A stretch of DNA of 28,754 nucleotides from a virus. The notes under the pieces are model-generated. The model was not told the DNA's origin. It did no database searches and was given only the letters and a program-made list of their open reading frames with translations. A program made the translations under genes and the position numbers. Of this stretch, positions 5,557-11,888 are shown in pieces. The stretch spans positions 1-28,754 of the IMG/VR virus record IMGVR_UViG_3300042544_003895; one strand, written 5' to 3'. The first letter of the stretch is position 1; every line of letters begins with the position of its first letter.

Positions 5557-8058
5557 TTACGATTTTTTTGTTTTTTTAGGTTTTTCTATTACAAGACTTT
5601 CTTGTTCTTTAGAATAAACAATCTTGATTGTATCACCTTCCTCAAACACTTCAGTAAGAATTTCATCGGCTACTAAATCTTCAACATAATGTTGAATCGC
5701 TCTGTTTAGTGGTCTAGCCCCATACTCTTCATCATAACCTTCTTTTGCTATAAAATCTAGAGCGCTATCAGAAATATCTAACTTAAATTTCAATTCAGCT
5801 AAACGACTTTCTAAGTGTTTAATCTCAACATTGATAATTTCTCTAATATTTTCTTTTGAAAGAGAATTGAAAATGATAGCTTCGTCTATACGGTTAAGAA
5901 ATTCTGGTTTAAATTTCTTTTTAAGTGCTTTATCAATGATTGCTCTAGATTTAGCTTCTTCATTAAAAGCTGTTGAACCAGTATCAAACCCCATAGTCTT
6001 ACCAAAAGAGTTTGCCTCTTTAACACCGATGTTAGATGTCATAATGATAAGAGCATTTTTAAAGTTAACCTTACGTCCAAGACCATCAGTTAAATGACCT
6101 TCATCAAGTAATTGTAACAATAAGTTAAACACATCATCGTGAGCTTTTTCAATCTCATCAAATAAGATTACACAGTGTGGTTTACGTCTAACTTTTTCAG
6201 TTAACTGACCACCTTGGTCATAACCAACGTAACCTGGTGGTGGACCAACCAATCTAGACACAGAGTGTTTCTCCATGTATTCTGACATATCAACTCTAAC
6301 AAGAGCATCAGCATCACCATAAACATGTTCGGCTAGCAATTTAGCAAGAAGTGTTTTACCAACACCTGTAGGGCCTAAGAAAATAAATGAACCAACAGGT
6401 TTGTTTTTATCTTTGATACCAATTCTATTACGTTTGATTGCCTTAACAACCTTAACAACAGCATCGTCTTGACCGATTACTTTACCACTCAATTCTTTGT
6501 CCATATTCATAAGACGTTTACTTTCTTGAGTTGAAATTTTGTTAAGTGGAATACCAGTCATCATAGAAACAACCTCAGAGATTAAATCAACACCAACTTC
6601 AGTTACTTTAACATCTAGACTTGTTTGCCAATCAACCATAGCTTTTTCTAAACTATCGGTAATTTCTTTTTCTTTGTCGCGAAGTTTTGCAGCTTCTTCA
6701 TATTGTTGTTTTTTTACAACTTCTGCTTTTTTCTCGTTTATAAGTTTTTTCTCTTCCTCAAGTTCTTTAATAGCATCAGGTTTTTCAACTGAAATATTAG
6801 TGGTAGCTCCAGCTTCATCCAAAACATCGATAGCTTTGTCTGGCATTGCTCTATCCATAATGTATCTAGCTGATAATTTAACGCATTCTTCTATTGCTTC
6901 TTCAGTATATTTAACTTTGTGATGTTTTTCATACTTCTCTTTGATGTTCATCAAAATAGTTTTAGTTTGCTCTAAGGTTGGTTCTTCAACTAGAACTTGT
7001 TGAAAACGTCTAGTTAACGCACCGTCTTTTTCAATGTTTTCTCGATATTCATCAAGTGTTGTAGCACCAATGATTTGTATTTCACCTCTAGCCAAAGCTG
7101 GTTTGAAAATATTAGATGCGTCTAAAGAACCGCTTGAGTTTCCAGCGCCTACGATTGTATGTAATTCATCAATGAACAATACAATGTCTGGATTGGCTTT
7201 ACATTCTTCTAATATGGCTTTCATTCTCTCTTCAAATTGTCCACGATATTTTGTACCAGCAACAATTGAAGCTAAATCTAACATGTATATTTTTTTACCT
7301 GTTAATGTTCTTGGAGCGTTACCCTCAAAAATAAGTTGGGCAAGTCCCTCTACTATGGCAGTTTTTCCAACACCAGGTTCACCAATAAGGACTGGATTGT
7401 TTTTCTTTCTTCTAGATAAAATTTGAGATACACGTTTTATCTCAATTTCTCTACCAACCACTGGGTCCACTTGTTCGTTTTCAACAGCCTTAGAGATATC
7501 TCTACAGAAATTATCTAAAACTGGTGTTTTTGTTTTTGAATCTTTGTTTTTAGGTTTTCTAAAAGATTCGTTTTCATCATTTTCATCATTGCTAAAAGCA
7601 CTGTTTTTGTGTTCGAATTTGTCCATATTTGTAACGGTTTTTAAAAATTTGTTGTATGTTATACCAATTTCAGATAACATTTTAATTAACGGTAATTTAG
7701 AGTCTAAAATACTAAGCATTACATGTGTCGTATCTATGTAGGTATCATTTAGTTTATCACAATGTTTGTCTAAGTTTTTGATTATAACTTTCATTTCATC
7801 AGAAAATGGTAGACTTTTTCTGTTTGTACCTATTCTAGGGGTCAAGTCATTTTTTCTAACAAAATCAGATACTTTGTCGTATACATCAAAAGTATCCACA
7901 TTCATAATATTTAACGCTCTAACACATTCGTTATCGTTGTCTATCATCATAGATAGAATCACATGTTCTGGTTTAATTTTATTATCATCATGGTCTTTAG
8001 CTTCTCTAATGGCTTGATTCATGATAATTTTAACTTTTGGGTCTATTCTTCTATCCAT
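5557..8058 (-). CDS. clpC: ClpC-type AAA+ protein unfoldase
   Basis: This 833-residue protein has the full ClpC layout. An N-terminal Clp_N repeat domain (about 1-145) is followed by a lysine-rich linker and the first AAA+ module with Walker A GEPGVGKT (226-233), Walker B FIDE (295-298), GATT sensor (331-334) and RRF arginine finger (350-352). A short middle region carries a UVR-like motif (QQYEEAAKLRDKEKE, 451-465). The second AAA+ module has Walker A GPTGVGKT (562-569), Walker B ILFDE (631-635) and sensor 2 GARPL (780-784). The UVR motif points to ClpC rather than ClpB, whose middle domain is a long coiled coil. MGF at 689-691 sits where ClpA/ClpC carry the hydrophobic-Gly-hydrophobic loop that docks on ClpP, so it may work with the host ClpP; no clpP is in the window. 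It is driven by a host-like promoter and closed by its own terminator. Confidence 0.95.
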   Translation of the reverse strand: MDRRIDPKVKIIMNQAIREAKDHDDNKIKPEHVILSMMIDNDNECVRALNIMNVDTFDVYDKVSDFVRKNDLTPRIGTNRKSLPFSDEMKVIIKNLDKHCDKLNDTYIDTTHVMLSILDSKLPLIKMLSEIGITYNKFLKTVTNMDKFEHKNSAFSNDENDENESFRKPKNKDSKTKTPVLDNFCRDISKAVENEQVDPVVGREIEIKRVSQILSRRKKNNPVLIGEPGVGKTAIVEGLAQLIFEGNAPRTLTGKKIYMLDLASIVAGTKYRGQFEERMKAILEECKANPDIVLFIDELHTIVGAGNSSGSLDASNIFKPALARGEIQIIGATTLDEYRENIEKDGALTRRFQQVLVEEPTLEQTKTILMNIKEKYEKHHKVKYTEEAIEECVKLSARYIMDRAMPDKAIDVLDEAGATTNISVEKPDAIKELEEEKKLINEKKAEVVKKQQYEEAAKLRDKEKEITDSLEKAMVDWQTSLDVKVTEVGVDLISEVVSMMTGIPLNKISTQESKRLMNMDKELSGKVIGQDDAVVKVVKAIKRNRIGIKDKNKPVGSFIFLGPTGVGKTLLAKLLAEHVYGDADALVRVDMSEYMEKHSVSRLVGPPPGYVGYDQGGQLTEKVRRKPHCVILFDEIEKAHDDVFNLLLQLLDEGHLTDGLGRKVNFKNALIIMTSNIGVKEANSFGKTMGFDTGSTAFNEEAKSRAIIDKALKKKFKPEFLNRIDEAIIFNSLSKENIREIINVEIKHLESRLAELKFKLDISDSALDFIAKEGYDEEYGARPLNRAIQHYVEDLVADEILTEVFEEGDTIKIVYSKEQESLVIEKPKKTKKS

Positions 8059-8076
8059 CGGTTATTTCTTTTTTTG

Positions 8077-8106
8077 CAAATATACGAAATTATTTTTAAA
8101 TAGCAA
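8077..8106 (-). promoter_or_regulatory. Bacteroidota-type promoter of clpC
   Basis: On the minus strand TTG (8106-8104), 19 nt and TATATTTG (8084-8077) match the Bacteroidota consensus TTG / TAnnTTTG. The start codon lies 18 nt downstream. The signal is divergent from, and interleaved with, the promoter at 8109-8139. Confidence 0.7.
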
Positions 8107-8108
8107 TA

Positions 8109-8139
8109 TTGATTGTTTAGAAAATTATTAGTATATTTG
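8109..8139 (+). promoter_or_regulatory. Bacteroidota-type promoter of the 8156 gene cluster
   Basis: TTG (8109-8111), 20 nt and TATATTTG (8132-8139) match the host-type consensus. The ATG at 8156 follows after 16 nt. The -33 element lies next to that of the divergent clpC promoter, so the two are probably expressed at the same stage. Confidence 0.7.
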
Positions 8140-8155
8140 TACAAAACAAAAAATT

Positions 8156-8377
8156 ATGATACCTACAGCACCTAAATTTGGAAAAGTTGAATTACTGGTT
8201 AAAACTGGCGGGGATGGTAGAACAAACATTACATTCGATGATTGTGGTCTTATGATTACAGGTGATTATATAATAGTAATCTTAGACGAAAAAGATGAGT
8301 TAAACCACACCCTTACTAGTACTGGCAAAATTTTCCAACTAAAAGATATTGATTCTTATAAAACACATGCAAAATAA
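8156..8377 (+). CDS. Small hypothetical protein, 73 aa
   Basis: This is the first gene of a plus-strand cluster driven by a host-like promoter. The product is probably a small beta-rich fold: strands are suggested by KVELLVKTG, GRTNITFDDCGLMIT and DYIIVILDE, followed by a short C-terminal tail (KIFQLKDIDSYKTHAK). There are no membrane segments or clear motifs. It is followed after 22 nt by the KTSC-domain gene. No family recognised. Expression from a host-type promoter suggests an early function, which is inference. Confidence 0.65.
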   Translation: MIPTAPKFGKVELLVKTGGDGRTNITFDDCGLMITGDYIIVILDEKDELNHTLTSTGKIFQLKDIDSYKTHAK

Positions 8378-8399
8378 CAATTATTAAATAAAACAAATT

Positions 8400-8867
8400 A
8401 TGCTTTTAAAAAAACAAGAAAACAACAATGTAACTAAGGCTATTTATAGTTCTTCTAATATCTGCGCATCGACGTATGATAAAACTTCAAAAGACCTAAC
8501 AATTATTTTTAACAACGGTGGTCAATACAGATACTCAAACGTTTCTGAAACCGACTACACTCGTTTTGAATTAGCAGATAGTCAAGGGGTTATTTTTAAT
8601 TCTCATATTAAAAAACATGACTTTGAAAAAATGGATAAAGTTGACCCTAGTGCAATCTTATTGGAAGTAACCGAATTAAAAGACGCTGAGAAAAAAATAA
8701 AAGTGCAACTTGTTACAAATTCAATGATAACAGCTATCAATGCAGTTTCTGTTTATTACGAAAAAACTGAAAGTATCGACCCAGCGTTGTATGCTAAAAT
8801 GAAGTCAGCTATGGATGACTATGAAAAAATAACAGCATCAGCTGCTGCTTCTATAGTTAACGACTAA
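8400..8867 (+). CDS. KTSC-domain protein, 155 aa
   Basis: Residues about 14-75 fit the KTSC domain (named after Lys-tRNA synthetase C-terminal-like): a serine-containing start (IYSSSNICASTYDKTSKDL), the strand IIFNNGGQYRYSNV, then an aromatic/acidic stretch (DYTRFELADSQGVIFNSHI) and a closing lysine pair. KTSC domains are small, found alone in many phages and bacteria, and thought to bind nucleic acid or protein; the role here is unknown. Residues 85-155 are helical and alanine-rich and look like a separate tail. It is followed by the next gene after 2 nt, so the cluster is an operon. Confidence 0.8.
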   Translation: MLLKKQENNNVTKAIYSSSNICASTYDKTSKDLTIIFNNGGQYRYSNVSETDYTRFELADSQGVIFNSHIKKHDFEKMDKVDPSAILLEVTELKDAEKKIKVQLVTNSMITAINAVSVYYEKTESIDPALYAKMKSAMDDYEKITASAAASIVND

Positions 8868-8869
8868 CT

Positions 8870-9295
8870 ATGGAAATTACAAACCAAACAACAATAAAGG
8901 ATGTCGAAAGATGTCCTTTTATTGGTATTGTAGATTCGCCAATGTTTATGCATTTTGAACTTGATGAAGTTAGTAATTACGACCCATTTTCATTACATAA
9001 AGTTAGTAGAGTTGTGATGAACTCTAAACCCATACAAATATTTACATTTAGAGGTAATTATAGAGATTTAGTTACAAACACTCAAGGTAAGGGCGGTATG
9101 GTTTATTTCTACCCAACAGTTGATGGTAAAATAGTTCATAGAGATTGTGATGGTGAGTATGTACGAATGGCTCAAGTTAAACTAACCAATTATGCTTTCA
9201 ATCGAAAAGTTTATGAAAATGTTAGACAAGTTTTTGAACCAGAAATTGTTGAAAAGTCACAAAAAAATTACAAATACATTTTAATTAGAAGATAA
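8870..9295 (+). CDS. Hypothetical protein, 141 aa
   Basis: The gene starts 2 nt after the KTSC gene and its stop overlaps the next ATG by one base (TAATG). The product is mixed alpha/beta and soluble, with strands PIQIFTFRGNYRDLV, GGMVYFYPTV and NYKYILIRR. It contains two cysteines (ERCPF, HRDCDG) and no recognisable catalytic motif. No family recognised; the tight packing implies co-expression with the host-takeover-type small genes around it. Confidence 0.65.
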   Translation: MEITNQTTIKDVERCPFIGIVDSPMFMHFELDEVSNYDPFSLHKVSRVVMNSKPIQIFTFRGNYRDLVTNTQGKGGMVYFYPTVDGKIVHRDCDGEYVRMAQVKLTNYAFNRKVYENVRQVFEPEIVEKSQKNYKYILIRR

Positions 9296-9843
9296 TGAAA
9301 AACAAAGATTACAAAAGTTTAGGGTTGTTAAATTTTGAGGGTGATGTGCTTAAAGCATATCACATTCCAACAGCTAACATTTTCCTAATAACCGATGACC
9401 ATGGCTTTATAGTTGAGTCCTGTACTAAACAACAATTGATTAATTTTTTTGAAGGTGAGAAAGAAATTACAACTAGCTATGGGAAAACCTATAATTTCGA
9501 AAAAGAACATGAAAACGCTAAACCAAGGCAAGAAGATATTGACGCGTTTTTAAGTTTAGAAACCGATGAATACTATAAAGAATGTGAATATATGGATGAG
9601 GCTATGAATTTTGTATATAAATTTTATGAAGCTGAACATTCTATGGAGACCGCAAGATATATCCACCCAATGTTTTATAATGGTACGTTTAGTAAGAATA
9701 ACGAATGTCAACCACCAAAACCTAAAGAATTATTAACCAAAGAGGAATTTGATAAAAAAATGGTTGAAGACGATGATTTCTCGTCTAAGTGGGATATAGC
9801 ACTAATGATATTATTTCAATATATAAGTAAAAAAAATGAGTAA
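9295..9843 (+). CDS. Hypothetical protein with a ThyA-like EEF..DD.F..KW motif, 182 aa
   Basis: The start codon overlaps the previous stop by one base and the end overlaps the next gene by 8 nt. The N-terminal half is alpha/beta (IFLITDDHGFIVESCT), the middle is rich in acidic and aromatic residues, and the C-terminal 40 residues are helical. The segment ELLTKEEFDKKMVEDDDF followed by KW closely resembles ELLTQEEFINKIKTDDEF followed by KKW in the thymidylate synthase of the same window. That motif is a natural part of many ThyA proteins, so either a helix-turn-helix-like unit is shared by descent or the match is convergent. No overall family recognised. Confidence 0.65.
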   Translation: MKNKDYKSLGLLNFEGDVLKAYHIPTANIFLITDDHGFIVESCTKQQLINFFEGEKEITTSYGKTYNFEKEHENAKPRQEDIDAFLSLETDEYYKECEYMDEAMNFVYKFYEAEHSMETARYIHPMFYNGTFSKNNECQPPKPKELLTKEEFDKKMVEDDDFSSKWDIALMILFQYISKKNE

Positions 9844-10024
9844 AACAGTAACTATTAGCAAGAAAAAATTACAAAAGTTGTTAGACAATTTTTATGAGGT
9901 TTGTTCGTTATGTGATGAAATGGACATATACGAATTTGAGGAAGGTGATGAATCCATGCAAAAAATGAAAAGCTGGGCTAAAGAAAATTTTGGAAGAAAA
10001 ATAGAAAAAGATAACTATGAATAA
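9836..10024 (+). CDS. Small acidic hypothetical protein, 62 aa
   Basis: The ATG overlaps the preceding gene by 8 nt. The N-terminus MSKTVTISKKKLQKLLDNF resembles the short basic helices that open several proteins of large phages, followed by an acidic stretch with two cysteines (VCSLCDE) and a helical end. The last 7 nt overlap the ATGAATAAATTAGAT thyA-start remnant at 10018. It closes the 8156 cluster; no terminator is visible after it. No family recognised. Confidence 0.6.
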   Translation: MSKTVTISKKKLQKLLDNFYEVCSLCDEMDIYEFEEGDESMQKMKSWAKENFGRKIEKDNYE

Positions 10025-10041
10025 ATTAGATAATGGAGTTT
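10018..10041 (+). pseudogene. Remnant of a thyA 5' end (copy A)
   Basis: ATGAATAAATTAGAT (10018-10032) is identical to the first 15 nt of the intact thyA at 11881, and is followed by AATGGAGTT, coding N-G-V as in the conserved ENGV/DNGV of ThyA. The frame (MNKLDNGVF, stop) looks like a thyA start with the part between two TTAGAT copies deleted. It directly precedes the first homing endonuclease gene. Confidence 0.6.
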
Positions 10042-10046
10042 TTTGA

Positions 10047-10054
10047 TATATTTA
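10047..10054 (+). promoter_or_regulatory. Phage-type promoter motif before the first endonuclease gene
   Basis: GATATATTTATCAATAAAA, with core TATATTTA, lies 15 nt before the ATG at 10070. The homing gene therefore carries its own expression signal of the phage class. Confidence 0.6.
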
Positions 10055-10069
10055 TCAATAAAAATAAAA

Positions 10070-10630
10070 ATGATAATATTATATTTAAAAGAATCACCAT
10101 TAGGATTAAAATATTTAGGTAAATGTGTTAATACAGACCCATACAAATATAAAGGTAGTGGTACAGTATGGAAACGACATTTAAACGCCCATAACATTTC
10201 AACATCAGAAATAAAAACAACTATATTATTTGAAACCGATGATAAAGATGAATTAAAAAAAATGGGGCTATATTATTCTGAATTATGGGACGTTGTTAAA
10301 AATAAAGAATTTGCTAATTTAATACCAGAACAAGGTGATGGTGGTAATACTGGTGGTTTTAAGAAAGGTGTTATTTTTAGTGAAGAACACAAGAAAAAAC
10401 TAAGTGTTGCAAGAAGTAATCAAAAAGATTCACCAGCAAGAATACAAAAAAGGGCTAATTCTATTTCAAAAACAAAAAAAGGTGTTCCATTAAGTGAAGA
10501 ACATAAAAAAGCTTTAAAAAAACCAAAAAATAAAGAAACAAATTATTCTACATGTGAAATATGTGGGGTTTATACAACAAAAACAGTTATAACCAGAAAC
10601 CATGGAAAAAATAAATGCGATAAAGGGTAA
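10070..10630 (+). CDS. GIY-YIG-like homing endonuclease with NUMOD3 motifs, 186 aa
   Basis: I chose the ATG at 10070 over an upstream TTG because it follows the promoter motif. The N-terminal domain reads ILYLKESPLGLKYLGKCVNT and YKYKGSGTVWKRHL, the diverged form of GIY-YIG (YL...YLG) seen in many T4-type phage homing enzymes, followed by YYSELWDVV and FANLIPEQGDGG. Two NUMOD3-type DNA-binding motifs follow (FSEEHKKKLSVA at 103-114, LSEEHKKALKKP at 141-152). The C-terminus has a putative zinc finger (C162, C165, H178, C183). Such enzymes cut an allele lacking the insertion and spread by repair. Here the gene sits between pieces of thyA, so a thyA 5' sequence is the probable target. Confidence 0.85.
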   Translation: MIILYLKESPLGLKYLGKCVNTDPYKYKGSGTVWKRHLNAHNISTSEIKTTILFETDDKDELKKMGLYYSELWDVVKNKEFANLIPEQGDGGNTGGFKKGVIFSEEHKKKLSVARSNQKDSPARIQKRANSISKTKKGVPLSEEHKKALKKPKNKETNYSTCEICGVYTTKTVITRNHGKNKCDKG

Positions 10631-10674
10631 CACCTTAGATAAACAATACACAGACCTTCTACAAGATATCTTGG

Positions 10675-10685
10675 ATAACGGAGTA
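10675..10685 (+). repeat. Direct repeat ATAACGGAGTA, left copy
   Basis: ATAACGGAGTA lies inside the thyA-like part of the chimeric ORF (codons for D-N-G-V) and recurs exactly at 10956-10966. Both copies are followed by A-rich runs. The pair brackets the non-thyA part of the ORF. Confidence 0.7.
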
Positions 10686-10955
10686 GAAAAAAAAGACCGT
10701 ACTGGAACGACTTGTAAGATAAAGTTTGTTGATGAAGTTATAGAACGGGAAGTTGTTTTATTAGGTAAAGTTTTATGTACGAAATCTAGAGCAGATATGT
10801 CTTGGGAATTTCAACCAAATACTGAATATAGTTTATATTATCAAATATTTGACGATAAAAATTACATATACATTGTGTTTAACGATTCTTCTGGATGGTA
10901 TGCTACTTATGGTAATTTAGAAAACTTAGTTGATAGCGATTTTACTTTCTTTTTA

Positions 10956-10966
10956 ATAACGGAGTA
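10956..10966 (+). repeat. Direct repeat ATAACGGAGTA, right copy
   Basis: This is the second exact copy of the 11-nt thyA-derived repeat, at the very end of the chimeric ORF (the last codons and part of the stop). Confidence 0.7.
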
Positions 10967-10972
10967 AAAAAA

Positions 10973-11005
10973 TTAGATAATAACTGAGTAGAAAAGTAAA
11001 ACAGT
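10973..11005 (+). pseudogene. Degenerate thyA 5' remnant (copy C)
   Basis: TTAGATAATAACTGAGTAGA followed by AAAGTAAAACAGT aligns with the thyA-like TTGGATAACGGAGTAGA plus A-run of copy B, with a short insertion and stop codons. It lies directly before the promoter motif of the second endonuclease gene, in the same position as copy A before the first. Confidence 0.45.
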
Positions 11006-11006
11006 A

Positions 11007-11014
11007 GATATTTA
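11007..11014 (+). promoter_or_regulatory. Phage-type promoter motif before the second endonuclease gene
   Basis: GATATTTATAATAAAA starts at 11007, 16 nt (from the end of the core) before the ATG at 11031. Confidence 0.55.
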
Positions 11015-11030
11015 TAATAAAACAACAATT

Positions 11031-11888
11031 ATGATTATCTACAAAACAACAAATTTACTTAATGGTAAAATCTATATCGGTCAAGATAGAAATAATAACC
11101 CAAACTATTACGGTAGTGGTAAACTATTAAAATTAGCAATAAAAAAATATGGTAAAGAAAATTTCACAAAAGAAATACTAGAAGAATGTAAAGATGAGTA
11201 TCATCTTAATGAACGTGAGGTTTTTTGGATATTACAGTGTAATAGTATTGATAGAACAATAGGGTATAACATAAGTGATGGGAGTAAAGAAGGTGATAGG
11301 AAAATAGGTCACGATATAGTCAAAAACGGAATTTATAATTACTGGGTTATTAAGTATGGAAAAGAAGATGCCGATAGACGTAAATCTATTCAAATTGAAA
11401 AAATAAGAAGAATAGGTAAGGAAGGTACTAAATTAACAAAAAATGGTCGATATAATATTTGGCTTGAAAAATATGGTAAAGTTGAGGCTGATAAAAGATA
11501 TGAAGAATGGAGATTAAAAATTTCCCAGTATCAACAATATAAATTAGAAAATGGTTGGAAACACACAGAAGAAACTAAAGAAAGAATATCAAAAGCTAGG
11601 ATAGGTAAAAAATTATCAGAAGAAACTAAAGACAAAATGAGAAAACCAAAACCAAAAGGGTTTTCAGAAAAACTATCTCAGATAAAAAAGGGTATATCAA
11701 CAGGACCTTCAAAAAGAAGAAAAGAAGTTAACCAACTTGATTTAGATGGTAATTTTATTAAAACTTGGGAAAGTATTACTAAAGTTGAAAAAGAATTAAA
11801 AATATATAACATAAACGCTGTTTGTAAAGGTAAACAAGAAACTGCTGGTGGATACAAATGGAAATATAAAATTAAAGAAAATGAATAA
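11031..11888 (+). CDS. GIY-YIG homing endonuclease with NUMOD3 and NUMOD1 motifs, 285 aa
   Basis: The N-terminal domain is a classical GIY-YIG nuclease: IYKTTNLLNGKIYIGQ (residues 3-18, with Y4, Y15, G17), NYYGSGKLLKLAIKKYG, and a catalytic-type glutamate in HLNEREVFWI (E61 or E63). The linker contains an internal repeat, YNYWVIKYGKEDADRR (103-117) and YNIWLEKYGKVEADKR (141-156). NUMOD3-like motifs follow (HTEETKERISKARIGKKLSE, about 178-197), and a NUMOD1-type C-terminal domain ends the protein (NQLDLDGNFIKTWESITKVE, about 234-253, to GGYKWKYK). It has its own promoter motif and its last 8 nt overlap the ATG of thyA. Presumably it targets a thyA 5' region. Confidence 0.9.
   Translation: MIIYKTTNLLNGKIYIGQDRNNNPNYYGSGKLLKLAIKKYGKENFTKEILEECKDEYHLNEREVFWILQCNSIDRTIGYNISDGSKEGDRKIGHDIVKNGIYNYWVIKYGKEDADRRKSIQIEKIRRIGKEGTKLTKNGRYNIWLEKYGKVEADKRYEEWRLKISQYQQYKLENGWKHTEETKERISKARIGKKLSEETKDKMRKPKPKGFSEKLSQIKKGISTGPSKRRKEVNQLDLDGNFIKTWESITKVEKELKIYNINAVCKGKQETAGGYKWKYKIKENE

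Larger units (their letters stand above)
10602..10967 (+). pseudogene. Chimeric ORF: thyA N-terminus (copy B) joined to an unknown domain
   Basis: The frame opens at an ATG inside the end of the first endonuclease gene. Residues 12-37 (LDKQYTDLLQDILDNGV and EKKDRTGT) are a clear thymidylate synthase N-terminus of the DRTGT type, including the phosphate-binding arginine. After RTGT it changes to an unrelated 84-residue stretch rich in aromatic residues (SWEFQPNTEYSLYYQIF, YIYIVFNDSSGWYATYG) that resembles no part of ThyA. It cannot be an active synthase. The copy is not simply a duplicate of the intact gene downstream, which has ETRNGG instead of KDRTGT, so it comes from a different thyA lineage. 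The frame is intact for 121 codons and could be expressed; whether the second part is a functional domain is unknown. Confidence 0.65.

Noticed and set aside
5831-7426. Plus-strand open frames opposite clpC
   Set aside because: All overlap well-conserved AAA+ motifs on the minus strand and have no recognisable sequence of their own.
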